A DNA stretch of 64,000 nt from Chloranthus sessilifolius (lineage: Eukaryota > Streptophyta > Magnoliopsida > Chloranthales > Chloranthaceae): NCBI GenBank assembly GCA_021018995.1, contig CM037586.1, forward strand, positions 146,238,060 through 146,302,059. Direction: 5' to 3'. Below the pieces are notes generated by a model. The model saw only the letters and a program-made list of their open reading frames with translations, searched no databases and was not told the DNA's origin. Below are positions 1 through 9,348 of the stretch, one piece after another (positions within the stretch are counted from its first letter, which is position 1; the number at the start of each line of letters is the position of its first letter). A program made the position numbers and the translations under genes.

Positions 1-601
1 CGTAGATCCAGATACCGGCCAAAGAAGCATAGATCAGAAAGAAGAGGAAGAAAACCCTAGGGAGAACGGTTTCTCCTGCGGAAAGGTAATCACGGCTGTC
101 GCTTTTCCCGTCGAGATTATACATGGCGGATCGGACGGTCATGGAGACCTGGACCTGAGGTAAGCAGTTCGCGAAGACGAGGGTGAACTGGTTCGCCTCG
201 GGCTCCGTGAAGAGGGTTTCGAAGGAGGTTTTGCCGTGGAGACTGTCGAATTTTGTGATCACTTTGACGAGTTGAGATTGGAGGGCGCAGTTGATTTCCA
301 TGTCTTGAATCTGTTGGAGAACGTGGATCCATGAGTCCCTAGTGCTGAGGAAGAAACCCACCAAGGAGAGATCTGGATCGGGGTTAGTGCTACTGCTCGC
401 GATGTAGATGCCGGAGACGCTGAGTTCGAGGCGGCCCTTGTGGGTGAAGCCGAACTCGTCGAAGGGGATGATCGAACGGCTGTCCAAGTGGATCTCAGAG
501 GAACGGATCTCGGCGGAGGAGAGGAGAGGGAAAGAGAGGAGGAGGGTGAAGAGGGAGAAGAGAGGGAGAAGAGAGGAAGATGGTGAAGAAGAGATCGCCA
601 T
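1..601 (-). CDS. CAND6/CAND7-like seven-transmembrane protein (GPR107/LUSTR family), 5' part
   Basis: Reading the minus strand from the ATG at 601-599 gives 200 uninterrupted codons that run off the left edge. Residues 1-30 form a Ser/Leu-rich signal peptide with a likely cut at SSA|E. The luminal domain follows, with FDEFGFTHKGRLEL (about 47-60), the stretch RDSWIHVLQQI and DYLSAGE. The first membrane segment is at about 186-200 (FFLFFLIYASLAGIWIY). From memory these match the plant lung-seven-transmembrane proteins CAND6/CAND7, which are candidate G-protein-coupled receptors; animal GPR107/108 act in the Golgi and endomembranes. The remaining six membrane helices lie outside the window. No intron is visible in this part. 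Family confidence is high, but I cannot choose between the two paralogues. It appears to be the only intact host gene here. Confidence 0.88.
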   Translation of the reverse strand, partial: MAISSSPSSSLLPLFSLFTLLLSFPLLSSAEIRSSEIHLDSRSIIPFDEFGFTHKGRLELSVSGIYIASSSTNPDPDLSLVGFFLSTRDSWIHVLQQIQDMEINCALQSQLVKVITKFDSLHGKTSFETLFTEPEANQFTLVFANCLPQVQVSMTVRSAMYNLDGKSDSRDYLSAGETVLPRVFFLFFLIYASLAGIWIY

Positions 602-624
602 GTATCAGATCTGTGTTGCAGATC

Positions 625-655
625 CGATCTCGATCTCGATCTCGATCTCGATCTC
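625..655. repeat. CGATCT microsatellite in the leader of the CAND-like gene
   Basis: About five head-to-tail copies of the hexamer CGATCT lie 24-54 bases upstream of the minus-strand start codon, so probably in its 5' UTR. They create open frames on both strands that are not genes. Confidence 0.85.
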
Positions 656-814
656 CTCTGAGAGATGGATCTGGTTGCAGCGACTGATAATGGGTTTTAC
701 CGACGGCAGAATATGAAATGTCACTCACCGCAACTCACACACGGAGTCGTCGGCTCTGACTTCTCATGTCAAGGTGTTTTTTTAGGTTTATTTTCTGATT
801 TCTACCGATGAATA

Positions 815-890
815 TGTGAGGATTTTCTTAATCTTTAAGGTAAGTTGAGACTTGTGAGGATTTTCTTAATCTTTAAGGTAAGTTGAGACT
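815..890. repeat. 38-bp tandem duplication
   Basis: Two adjacent near-identical 38-bp units, each starting TGTGAGGATTTTC, lie upstream of the CAND-like gene. The rest of 728-1780 is AT-rich and holds no gene I can support. It includes a short run of repeated GCTCTATAAAAxTGCTT motifs (1030-1110) and a diverged copy of the dispersed repeat described below (about 1348-1430). Confidence 0.8.
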
Positions 891-1777
891 TGACCCTTTC
901 GCGAAAAAGATTCGATGCTCCCGCAACAACGCGTTTGTGCCTCCGGCCGAAAATTACTTTTACATTTACTAGCTCGCCTCGTTTACTCTTGTGGGCAGCT
1001 CTTTTAGGTGATAAAACTGCTCCATACGTGTGCTCTATAAAACTGCTTCATATATGTGCTCCATATGTGTGCTCTATAAAATTGCTTTATATATGTGCTC
1101 TACCCGAGATCTCACATATATCAAACAAAGAGCTGAGCTAACTCAAACAAAGCCTAAACCTTATAATGTTGAGGTAAAATTTCATAGAATACCTTTAAAT
1201 TCATCCACGCTAAAATTCATTGACTGCTTTGAATTTATCGATCGAGATTGTTTTTCATCCCAATCTTTCAAATGGTACACATCCTAAAAAAATGACCTTT
1301 TAGTGTATGATGAGTTCCCTATTTGAGCATAATGAGTTCCACATGATATTAAGACCCATTTTTGGGAATAGATATCATGTGAAATCAAAAATTGATAGTG
1401 GATGGGTAAGAACATAATCTCAAGATCCATCATGGTAAAGTATGGTATGAAAAAGGGTGAACTCGAAGTTTTGAGTAGGCCGATTTAAAGGTACTCAACT
1501 TCATAGAGTTTTTGCTCATGGAATTTTTAATTGAACAAGTTTAGGGTCAACTTGGTAACAAGCTTTATTTATCTGAACTTGGTCCGACTTAATAATCTCT
1601 AAACCTCGACTTGAATTTATACTCGACATATTAAAAATAGCATAACCTGGACCTGACTTGCACCTGGCTTGTTAGCTAAACCTGAACGTAGACGTGCAAG
1701 GCTGTAATCAAGTTGAATCAAACCTAGCTTCGACATAATTAGATTTCATGCTTGGATCCAACTTGTTAACCTACCAT

Positions 1778-1781
<4 letters not shown>

Positions 1782-1822
<41 letters not shown>
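1782..1822. repeat. (TA)n microsatellite
   Basis: Uninterrupted TA dinucleotides over about 41 bases. The sequence on either side (1480-1780 and 1823-2050) has no recognised gene. The stretch around 1706-1780 resembles the end of hAT-like miniature elements but is too diverged to bound. Confidence 0.9.
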
Positions 1823-1823
<1 letters not shown>

Positions 1824-2052
1824 CCTATAAAAAGTGCATAACTAAAGGACAAATTCTCCCTTTCAATTTTTTCAGTTCTATCACTACAGGACAAAACAAC
1901 GTTAGGGTTCTATCACTACGAGACTGACTAGAAGACCAACAGTCTTTAGGTTCTCTCACTAAAGACAGAGACTTAGTTATATAATAAATATTTGTTGATA
2001 ATCTGTAACCTATAATAATATAATATAATAGATATATATACTAGACTAGAGG

Positions 2053-2484
2053 TCTTTCATCGCCCCCCTATTTATATGGAGAAAAATATTCATTGCCTCC
2101 CTATTTATATGGTGAAAAACAGAAAACGCTTTTTCAAACGTCTCTCTATCACAGCTGAAGAGAAAAATAAAACGCTCCATATTCCTCCTCTTTCAAACCC
2201 TAAAAAAAATGCCCCATCCTTTATTCCTCTTAATCATGTCTTTGAAAGCCCTAAAAAATGACCATTTGGTTCTAGCCTCGTCTCTTCAAAGTCCTAACAA
2301 CGCCTCTTTTCTTCGGCGTATTCAAATTTGGAAAGAGAGAGATTTCATACCTGGTAGCCAAAACAAGGAGATTTGGCCGCCGGGCTCAGGCAAAGGTGTT
2401 CCGGTCAGCAGGGCTTCACATCGAACGGGGACGGGACAGATAGAGGCAGAGGTCGCTGGCCGGGATTTAGATGCATAAATAGGT
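2053..2484 (+). other. Candidate Helitron 5' leader
   Basis: Starts TCTTTCATCGCC and contains two copies of CCCTATTTATATGG followed by GAAAAA. It ends near TAAATAGGTATG, which looks like a splice donor at the end of an untranslated exon. An open frame at 2209-2478 is unrecognised and probably incidental. The link to the Helitron is inferred, because the following AT-rich, intron-like sequence shares a 70-bp repeat and the phrase CTGATCTCCAATAT with the sequence just upstream of the Helitron exons. Confidence 0.4.
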
Positions 2485-2584
2485 ATGTTGATTTATAAAA
2501 TTTTATCATTTTTTTTTTCTTTGTTTTTGGGTTTTCTGATCTCCAATATTCTTAGCAGTTGAAGCAATCTCTAATTTTGTGTAA

Positions 2585-2654
2585 TTTACCAGTAGGTTAA
2601 TATGAATGATGGGTATTGAATGAGGGAACTTTTTACTTTTGTTCATTGTGGGTG
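2585..2654 (+). repeat. 70-bp direct repeat, left copy
   Basis: Matches 6439-6508 over 70 bases with two differences. Begins TTTACCAGTAGGTTAATATG and ends ATTGTGGGTG. The two copies bracket a 3784-bp block that carries the germin-like relic. Confidence 0.9.
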
Positions 2655-2788
2655 ATTGGTTTCTATTCTATGTCCTGAATGAGATTTTCCTGCTATTGAA
2701 TACTTTTCATGCTCTTGAATAATGGGAGTAGGAGTTTAATATGTGACAGAAAAAAGTCAGTTTCATTATGTTGTTCTTCTTTACTAAC

Positions 2789-2868
2789 AGGTGAATCAGC
2801 CTGAATTGGTTCCATCTCAGGTTCAACAGTTTGGGAATCTACAGGATTGTTATTCTTTTCGGGTTGAT
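2789..2868 (-). pseudogene. Possible captured exon on the minus strand
   Basis: On the minus strand an 80-bp segment sits between an acceptor-like CTTACAG and a donor-like GTTAGTAA. It reads as a hydrophilic peptide (QPEKNNNPVDSQ... then EPEMEPIQADSP). The family is not recognised. It may be an exon of a host gene carried inside the Helitron, but chance is not excluded. The surrounding 2880-3960 is AT-rich with no other coding signal; AAACGATAATTTATATTTTC occurs twice, near 3289 and 3398. Confidence 0.25.
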
Positions 2869-3962
2869 CTGTAAGCGAGAGATCCATACAGATACAAAAT
2901 TATATATATGATATCTTCAAACTGTCTCATGCGTGTCAAAGACTCTGTTAAGAATCAGATTTTAAATTGGCGTCACAAGAAGAATGGTTCAAGTAACTAT
3001 GATTCCCATGTTAGAACTAATATGCTAATAGATGGAAAAAAATAATGCTAATAAATGTGGAGAAGTTTGGCGAATACTCCTATTGATGTTTGTTATATAC
3101 GTCAACTGAAATGTTCAACACTTTGTTTTCAACCAAGATAAGGTTTGTTGCTGCATACTGGTTATGCTGTGACATTGGTGATGGGTTAGGAACCATGTAA
3201 GGCACATTTTTTAGTTATCTTTGATGGGTTTATGAAGCCATCAATTCGGTCAAATAAGGTTGGTCTTATTTTCAACAGGATTACAGGAAACGATAATTTA
3301 TATTTTCGTTGATTTGACCCACTATTCAATGGTGAAAATTTATGTCCAAAATTTCACTTGTTGTACTCTCCAGTTGTAGTGAAAAGAGAAATACTGAAAC
3401 GATAATTTATATTTTCAGTGATTTTCGGCTACATTGAAATTTTTGGTCGAAGATTGAAATTTCTATCCAAATTTTTGGTTTTGGTCCCCTCCGATACCTT
3501 CAGGAGATTTGAACCATGAGATCTTGTCGTACTTCAATACCAGCCGTCCTTAACTTTTAATGTTTGATATAAAAATTTAGTAATTGGATGGTTTACATCT
3601 ATTTGTAGGCATGATTCTTTGGTTGGAACATGTTTCTAATGATGGATTAGCAAATAGATAACTTAGATCGATGTAATAGTAAATTCCACACTTTAATAGT
3701 GTAAGATCAAAGTCTAATTTAACAGTATCGTATGATCTCTTAATCAATATTGTTTAAGTGTTGTTCACGAGCCATTATTCCTAAATCTACTCTCCCTAAA
3801 TCTATGCGCAACTTTGACACCTCTAAGGGTAAGGGAGCACCGGATATATGCACGTGTGAATATATCCACTTTGAACAAAATATTCATTTATTTTTAAATA
3901 ATTAGGAAAAAATTAATGCCATGGCATAAGACTTGGCCTTCCAAGAAATGCCATTCCTTCTC

Positions 3963-3970
3963 TATATAAA
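3963..3970 (+). promoter_or_regulatory. TATA box of the germin-like relic
   Basis: TATATAAA 55 bases upstream of the relic's start codon, followed by a short A-rich leader. It shows that the gene arrived with its promoter and not as a reverse-transcribed mRNA copy. Confidence 0.6.
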
Positions 3971-4024
3971 GCTCCCAAAGAGGTAAACCCAAATGCAACA
4001 AAAGAAAAGCAAAATTCACTGATA

Positions 4025-4589
4025 ATGAAGATACTCAACATTCTTTTTCTCTTTTCTGTCTTTCTTTTCTCCTTCTCTAAGGGAGCAATTGAAGACTTTC
4101 TGTGGGAGACTTAACTCTCCTCCAACACCTTCTGGCTTTGCGTGCAAGAACCCTGCCAACGTAACTACTGATGACTTTGTGTTTACCGGTTTAGCCTGAA
4201 GAGGTAACACATCAAACATCAATAGGGGAGTCGCAACGATGGGGAGTGCTAATTTGTACCCTGGACTAAATGGACTCGATCTCATTAATGGTCGTTTAGA
4301 CTTCAACGTTGGCGGTGTGATCCCCCTTCACATGCATCCATGTGCCTCAAAGATGATAATGGTCATTGAAGGGACCATTCTAACAGGATTCATATCCTCA
4401 ACTAATGTTCCGTACTTAAAGACCCTCAACAGGTATGAAACCATGGTTTTTCCTCAGGGGCTGCTACACTTTTTAATTAATGTCAGTATGAAACCATGGT
4501 TTTTCCCCAGTTCTTGCATCGATCAGTCTGCTATGATTAGTGCAAGGGAGATGAGGAGGCTGAAGGCATTGTTTCGCGGTTTTGGCTGA
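4025..4589 (+). pseudogene. Germin-like protein (cupin) pseudogene
   Basis: Germin-like proteins are secreted cell-wall cupins. The ATG at 4025 opens a clear signal peptide (MKILNILFLFSVFLFSFSKG) and then the start of the mature protein (AIEDF). A frameshift follows directly. The next frame carries the family signature CKNPANVTTDDFVFTGLA, broken by a TGA at 4197-4199, then GVIPLHMHP (cupin box 1) and FPQGLLHF (cupin box 2). In box 1 the usual metal-binding Glu of HPGASE is replaced by Lys. After box 2 a 26-bp segment (4432-4457) is repeated at 4485-4510, and about 50 residues of the usual C-terminal part are missing before the tail REMRRLKALF. Family identity is firm and the copy is dead. Confidence 0.88.
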
Positions 4590-4932
4590 ATCACTGAAGT
4601 TCAAAATTATTAGTTGATCAAATAAGGAGCCACCAGAGGTGAACACCAATTAAACGAATAAGGGATTTCTTTGTCCAAGTTGAATAAACCTGTGCCAATT
4701 ATCAAAAAAATAAAGTTGAATAAACCAGTAGATCTGTTTATTGTTATGAATATGATATTTGGTTATCTTTGTACAATATAAGGACGTTGTTATCCATCCG
4801 AGTGGCATTTGATATGCAGCCAGAGAGGACCAAGTGATTTAGGTCTGGACACGTGGCATGTGATTCATGTGTGTCATATAGTTTGAAGTTCGTGATCTAG
4901 AGATCTATTATGTCGAAGGGGTTTTGGTCATT

Positions 4933-5139
4933 GAGCATTACAAAACTATCTGTTTTTCAAGAAAATTTAGAGGAGTGTCATCCATCCCCGTTCAATTCCT
5001 TTTACTGGTTTAGGTAGTCTAAATCTTCATTTCCGTTCATTTTATGTCTCCTCATCGATCGAGCATTACAAAACTATCTGATTTGCAAGAAAATTTAGGG
5101 GAGTGTTATCCATCCCCTTTCAATTTCTTTTACTGGTTT
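4933..5139. repeat. Duplicated 79-bp segment
   Basis: GAGCATTACAAAACTATCTG... at 4933-5011 is repeated at 5061-5139 with a period of 128 bases and few differences. Confidence 0.8.
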
Positions 5140-6438
5140 GCATTTGGCACAAAAATAGCTTAAATCCACTTTTAATGGATCACCATATTAAAGAAAATCT
5201 TCTGTACAACATAGTCAGATTTTGATTATACATGCCACACATCCTGAATGAGAACCATATTTATATGCCCACAACCATGTTCAATTTTTGGTATGTGTGC
5301 CATATGGAATCAAATACCAACTGTAGCCCATGAACTCAAGATCTACTGGTTCAAAGATTGGGACGAAAAATGATCTCCATCACCCGATTTAGAGTAGTCA
5401 AGGGTTTAAGGCTTTAAGCAAGTAAACCAAGTTGAGAAGAAAAAATGATGGATTGTATAAAATGGTACCCAATTCATAAGGAAATGAAATATTTGTTAGA
5501 TGAAAGCAATTGCATTCCTCTGATAACAAAATCAAGAGTAACAACTAGATCAAGATCTGCAAAATGTGACATTGAAGATGAACCTATGCTCAATATTTGG
5601 TTGAAGAACATTTATTTAGCAATGGATAATTTCATATCTATGCTCATCTCCTTGTATATTGAGAGGGAGAAAGCAATGGAGTGCCAGATCTAGGGTGTTT
5701 AGAACAGGTGAGGGAAAAAAATGAAATAATATCTACCATTAATGGATTCCAATGGCATCTTGATCTTGCAACTTAGCTGAATATGACTGAGGTTCAAGGA
5801 TTTATAGAAGTGGTAATCGAAGATTTGAGCAATTTTTCATAAGCTCGCACATATATAAACAAAGTTGTGTGATTGGATAGTGTTATGTAGTGGAAAAATT
5901 TTTATAAACAATTTCGCAAACAGCTTATGTGGTGCGCCGTGATTGGCTGCAGTGCTTGGGTATCCATTCAATGGGTCACCTCTTTGACAATCTATATCCC
6001 TAAAAATTGCATAGTTCAGAGGTTATCATATGCAAAAATGTCCATCAGCTGGGAGCTTATATCATTCAGTTTGTGCAATTTTTATGTTATGGTGGTGACA
6101 TGTGTTGATAGGATCAAGGATGGAGTATTATGCTGTCAGTTTATCGTTAGTTTTTATTTTCATTTGTATTTTTGTTCTTTTGTACCACCATAATCCTTCA
6201 ATAAGGGTTTGGGAATAAGTGGGAAATAGGAAAATTCCAATGTCTTGGAAAAAAATGAAAAAAATTTAAAATATAAGATTAAAAAGTATGGAAGAAATAT
6301 TAGAAGAAATTTGAAAAAGTCAAGAATTAATCGCTAAATTCATGACTTTTTCTCAAAATAAAAAGAAAACATTATTTTTTTGCAGTTACGAACAAAATTA
6401 GATTTATTCATTTTACAAGTAAGTTAATATGAATGGGG
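5140..6438. other. No gene recognised
   Basis: AT-rich sequence. A copy of the dispersed repeat lies at about 5278-5420. Open frames at 5445-5693 and 5927-6193 match no family I know and lack convincing coding character. The region closes the block bracketed by the 70-bp repeat. Confidence 0.6.
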
Positions 6439-6508
6439 TTTACCAGTAGGTTAATATGAATAATGGGTATTGAATGAGGGAACTTTTTACTTTTGTTAAT
6501 TGTGGGTG
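6439..6508 (+). repeat. 70-bp direct repeat, right copy
   Basis: Partner of 2585-2654, offset 3854 bases. It is preceded by a partial extra copy of GTTAATATGAAT at 6423. Confidence 0.9.
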
Positions 6509-6682
6509 TACTGAACGATTCGGTGGGTTTATACCAGTTATGTTGTGGGTTCCCAAACATGGGTAGAAAGCCAATTATCTTTGTTTTATCTTGGATTTTT
6601 TGCATATTAAATTTTTTTTCTGATCTCCAATATCTATACCGGTTTTGTTACTATTTTTCTTACATTTTTTCAAGAAATTAAT

Positions 6683-7057
6683 ATTTCTGATCTAGAGATT
6701 GATCTGATTCAGTTTTTAAACTGATATTGCTGGTGCGTTATTTTTGAAAATGATCATGTTCTACTACTGATCTCTTTATATTACAATTAATCGTTGCTCA
6801 TTAAAGGTATGTCAATTATTTTCCTTTATTTGATAAGCGATTATCTCTAGAGTGGAATCATATATACAGTCATTATACTATCATTTTGAAAAGTGAAAGG
6901 ATTGTTATTATTTCTGACTTAGAGATTGATTTGATTCAGTTTGTAAGCCAATATTGCTGGTGCATTTTTGTTGAAAATGATCATGTACTACTGTTGATCT
7001 CTTTATATTACAATTAATCGTTGCTCATTAAAGGTATGTCAATTATTTTCCTTTATT
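6683..7057 (+). repeat. Repeated 148-bp intron-like segment
   Basis: 6683-6830 and 6910-7057 align end to end (period 227). Both begin ATTTCTGA and end TCAATTATTTTCCTTTATT. A third, diverged piece is at about 7428-7500 (TTTAGTTTTTAAACTAACATTG). All lie upstream of the Helitron coding exons, apparently in its non-coding 5' part. The rest of 6509-7536 is AT-rich with no gene. Confidence 0.8.
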
Positions 7058-7531
7058 CTTTTCTTTACAGGATAACTTTGAATTTTTCCTTAGTATGAAT
7101 ATTCAATATTTGGTTTTTTTTTTTTTTTTTTTAAGTTTAATTCTCAAATATTCCGCATATTAAGATTGACTAGGACTTATTGGTTTTTTTTTCTTCAACC
7201 CAAAACTTTATTTCCCTTAGATTTACGAATTTGTTGTTTTTTCCTTCTTTATCTTTTTCATTAAAGTTTTCACGCTTAATTCATTGAGATTTCTGATGCT
7301 ATGTGTTGAATCAATCAGAGAGGTTTTACTCTCGAAAACTTTGTAACAAATTTTTTGTTTTCTACATTGAAATGTTCCTAATTTTGAGGTCTTTGAAGAC
7401 CTTATCCTTGGTCATAATTACAATCTTCTTAGACTGATCTTGAGGCTCATATGATTTAGTTTTTAAACTAACATTGATGCTGCATTATTATTGTGAATTT
7501 AATTATACTCAAAATTCAATGACTTCATACT

Positions 7532-7536
<5 letters not shown>

Positions 7537-7591
<55 letters not shown>
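7537..7591. repeat. (TA)n microsatellite
   Basis: About 55 bases of TA repeats inside the Helitron leader. Confidence 0.9.
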
Positions 7592-7594
<3 letters not shown>

Positions 7595-7747
7595 GGGCAT
7601 ACATACAGTCATGATACTGTGATTTTAATAGATATATTGTGCACAGAAATTATGCACCTTTAATATTGTAAAATTAGAGAAAACTGATATTGGTATGTTA
7701 TCAAACTTTGTACATAGGATAATAATTCAAAACAATCAGAAAATGGA

Positions 7748-9249
7748 GGACCGACAACAAACAGAAGATAAAAAGAGTAATATCTTTATTCAGAGTTTCT
7801 CTCAAAAATATCGAGAAATAATTATTTTATGCAATACAATGATTTTTTATTCTATTTTTAGATTTGAAGTTACAACGTAGGCGTGAAATTCAAAGAGAAT
7901 ATTATGCTCGATTAACAGAGGAACAAAAAGATAGGATTCGCTTGAGGAAAAGAGAGGCATATCAAAAACATAAAATTAAATGTGGATCTAAACAGAAAGC
8001 GGTTCAAAAAGGTTTTAAATATTCTTTTAAAATAAATTATTGTCTTTAATAACTTGTGAAAAATTACTATAAGTTTGTAAATGAATACTTATCGTAACTA
8101 TCTTTTTTCCCCATATAGGATCTATATCTGATTCATTTATGGACTTGGACATTTTCAATTCAAGTAAAAAAGATACTCCAACTCAAAAGGACAAAGGAAA
8201 AGAGAAAGTTATTTATGATGACATAAGAGATGTTTGGAAGATAAATTATTTTGGAAAAGAAAAATCTTTGCAGATAAGAGAACCCAACAGAACTGAAGCA
8301 GGTAAAACTCATTGGATTGCATCGATGAATCAAGAGAAAGAGAAAGAGAACGATAAAGAGAACGAAATTGCTTTGGAAGAGCGTCGAACAGAAGATAAAC
8401 AGAGTAATACTTTCATTCAAAGTTTATTTTAAAAAATTTCTGTAATAACTATGTGACATAATACAATGATTTGTGATTCCATTGTTAGATATGAAATTAG
8501 AACATCGGCGTCAAATTCAAAGACAATATTATGCGCGATTAACTAAGAAACAAAAGGATAGGATTCTATTGCGAAAAAGAGAGGCATATCAGAAAAAGAA
8601 AATTATATGTGCATCTAAACAAAAACTGCTTCAAACAGGTTATAAATATTTCCTTTAAAAATATATTTTATCATGAATAAATTGTAGTTATTGACTATTA
8701 GTTAATAAATGACTACTTATTGGAATTATTCTTTTCTCATATAGGATGTATATGTCATTCAATTATGAACTTTGATATTGTGAAGCCAATTGGAAAAGAA
8801 ATTTCAACAGAAAAGTATAAAGGAAAAGAGAAAGTTATTTATGATGAAATAGGAGATGTTTGCATGACCAATTATTTAGCGAAAGGAAAGAGTTTGCAAA
8901 TAAGAGATTGCGACAATACCGAAGCAGGTATAAGATAATAGATTTTTCCTATGAAGAAAAGACAACATAAATTATTTTAGAATAAAGGTATTTTAGTTCT
9001 CATGTAAAGAAACTAATTTTTATTTTGGAATTGAAGCTCATTTGATCGCATCGATCATTCAAGTAAAAGAAAAAGAGATAGAAAAGGAAACAACTTTGGA
9101 AAAGCAACGAGAATACCAACGAAAGAGATATCATGATTTGAAGCGTAAGGAAAATGAAGTGAATAAAGAGTTGAATACTATAGAGCCTGAAATTCTTAGA
9201 AAGAGAAAGACATCAAATATTCTGAAAAACACTAAATCAAAATGGAATG
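7748..9249 (+). pseudogene. Helitron N-terminal exons, duplicated in tandem
   Basis: Lysine/arginine-rich coding pieces typical of the amino end of Helitron Rep-helicases. A unit of about 626 bp is present twice (about 7748-8382 and 8383-9010). Each holds an exon reading REIQREYYARLTEEQKDRIR or RQIQRQYYARLTKKQKDRI and a later exon with GKEKVIYDDIRDV or GKEKVIYDEIGDV. The second exons start right after TATAG at 8119 and 8745 and end at GAAGCAG|GTA. A last exon (9037-9249, LIASIIQVKEKEIEKE, then QREYQRKRYHDLKRKE) resembles the sequence after the first unit's second exon. It ends at AATG|GTGAG in phase with the exon at 9349 (intron 9250-9348). Which of the duplicated exons were used is unknown. 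Confidence 0.75.
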
Positions 9250-9348
9250 GTGAGTGGATATTCTATTAGTATCATCAAATACGTTGAGATTTATGTGGAG
9301 TAATTACTGATACAACCTTATAATTAATATTTTTTTTTTGCCATGCAG

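Noticed and set aside
408-728. Open frames on both strands over the left-edge gene
   Set aside because: They overlap the CAND-like coding frame or its CGATCT microsatellite and have low-complexity composition; only the minus-strand frame from 601 matches a family.
1480-1780. Possible further hAT-like miniature element (ACTTGG/CTCGAC words, GCAAGGCTGTAATCAAG)
   Set aside because: Composition is suggestive, but no matching pair of ends or 8-bp duplication could be found.
2053-2060. Exact Helitron 5' terminus at TCTTTCATCG
   Set aside because: The preceding base is G where A is expected and no sister copy is available for comparison; kept only as a candidate leader.
5445-6193. Open frames 5445-5693 and 5927-6193 as host genes
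   Set aside because: Short, no recognisable motif, no splice or promoter context, in AT-rich DNA with repeat fragments.
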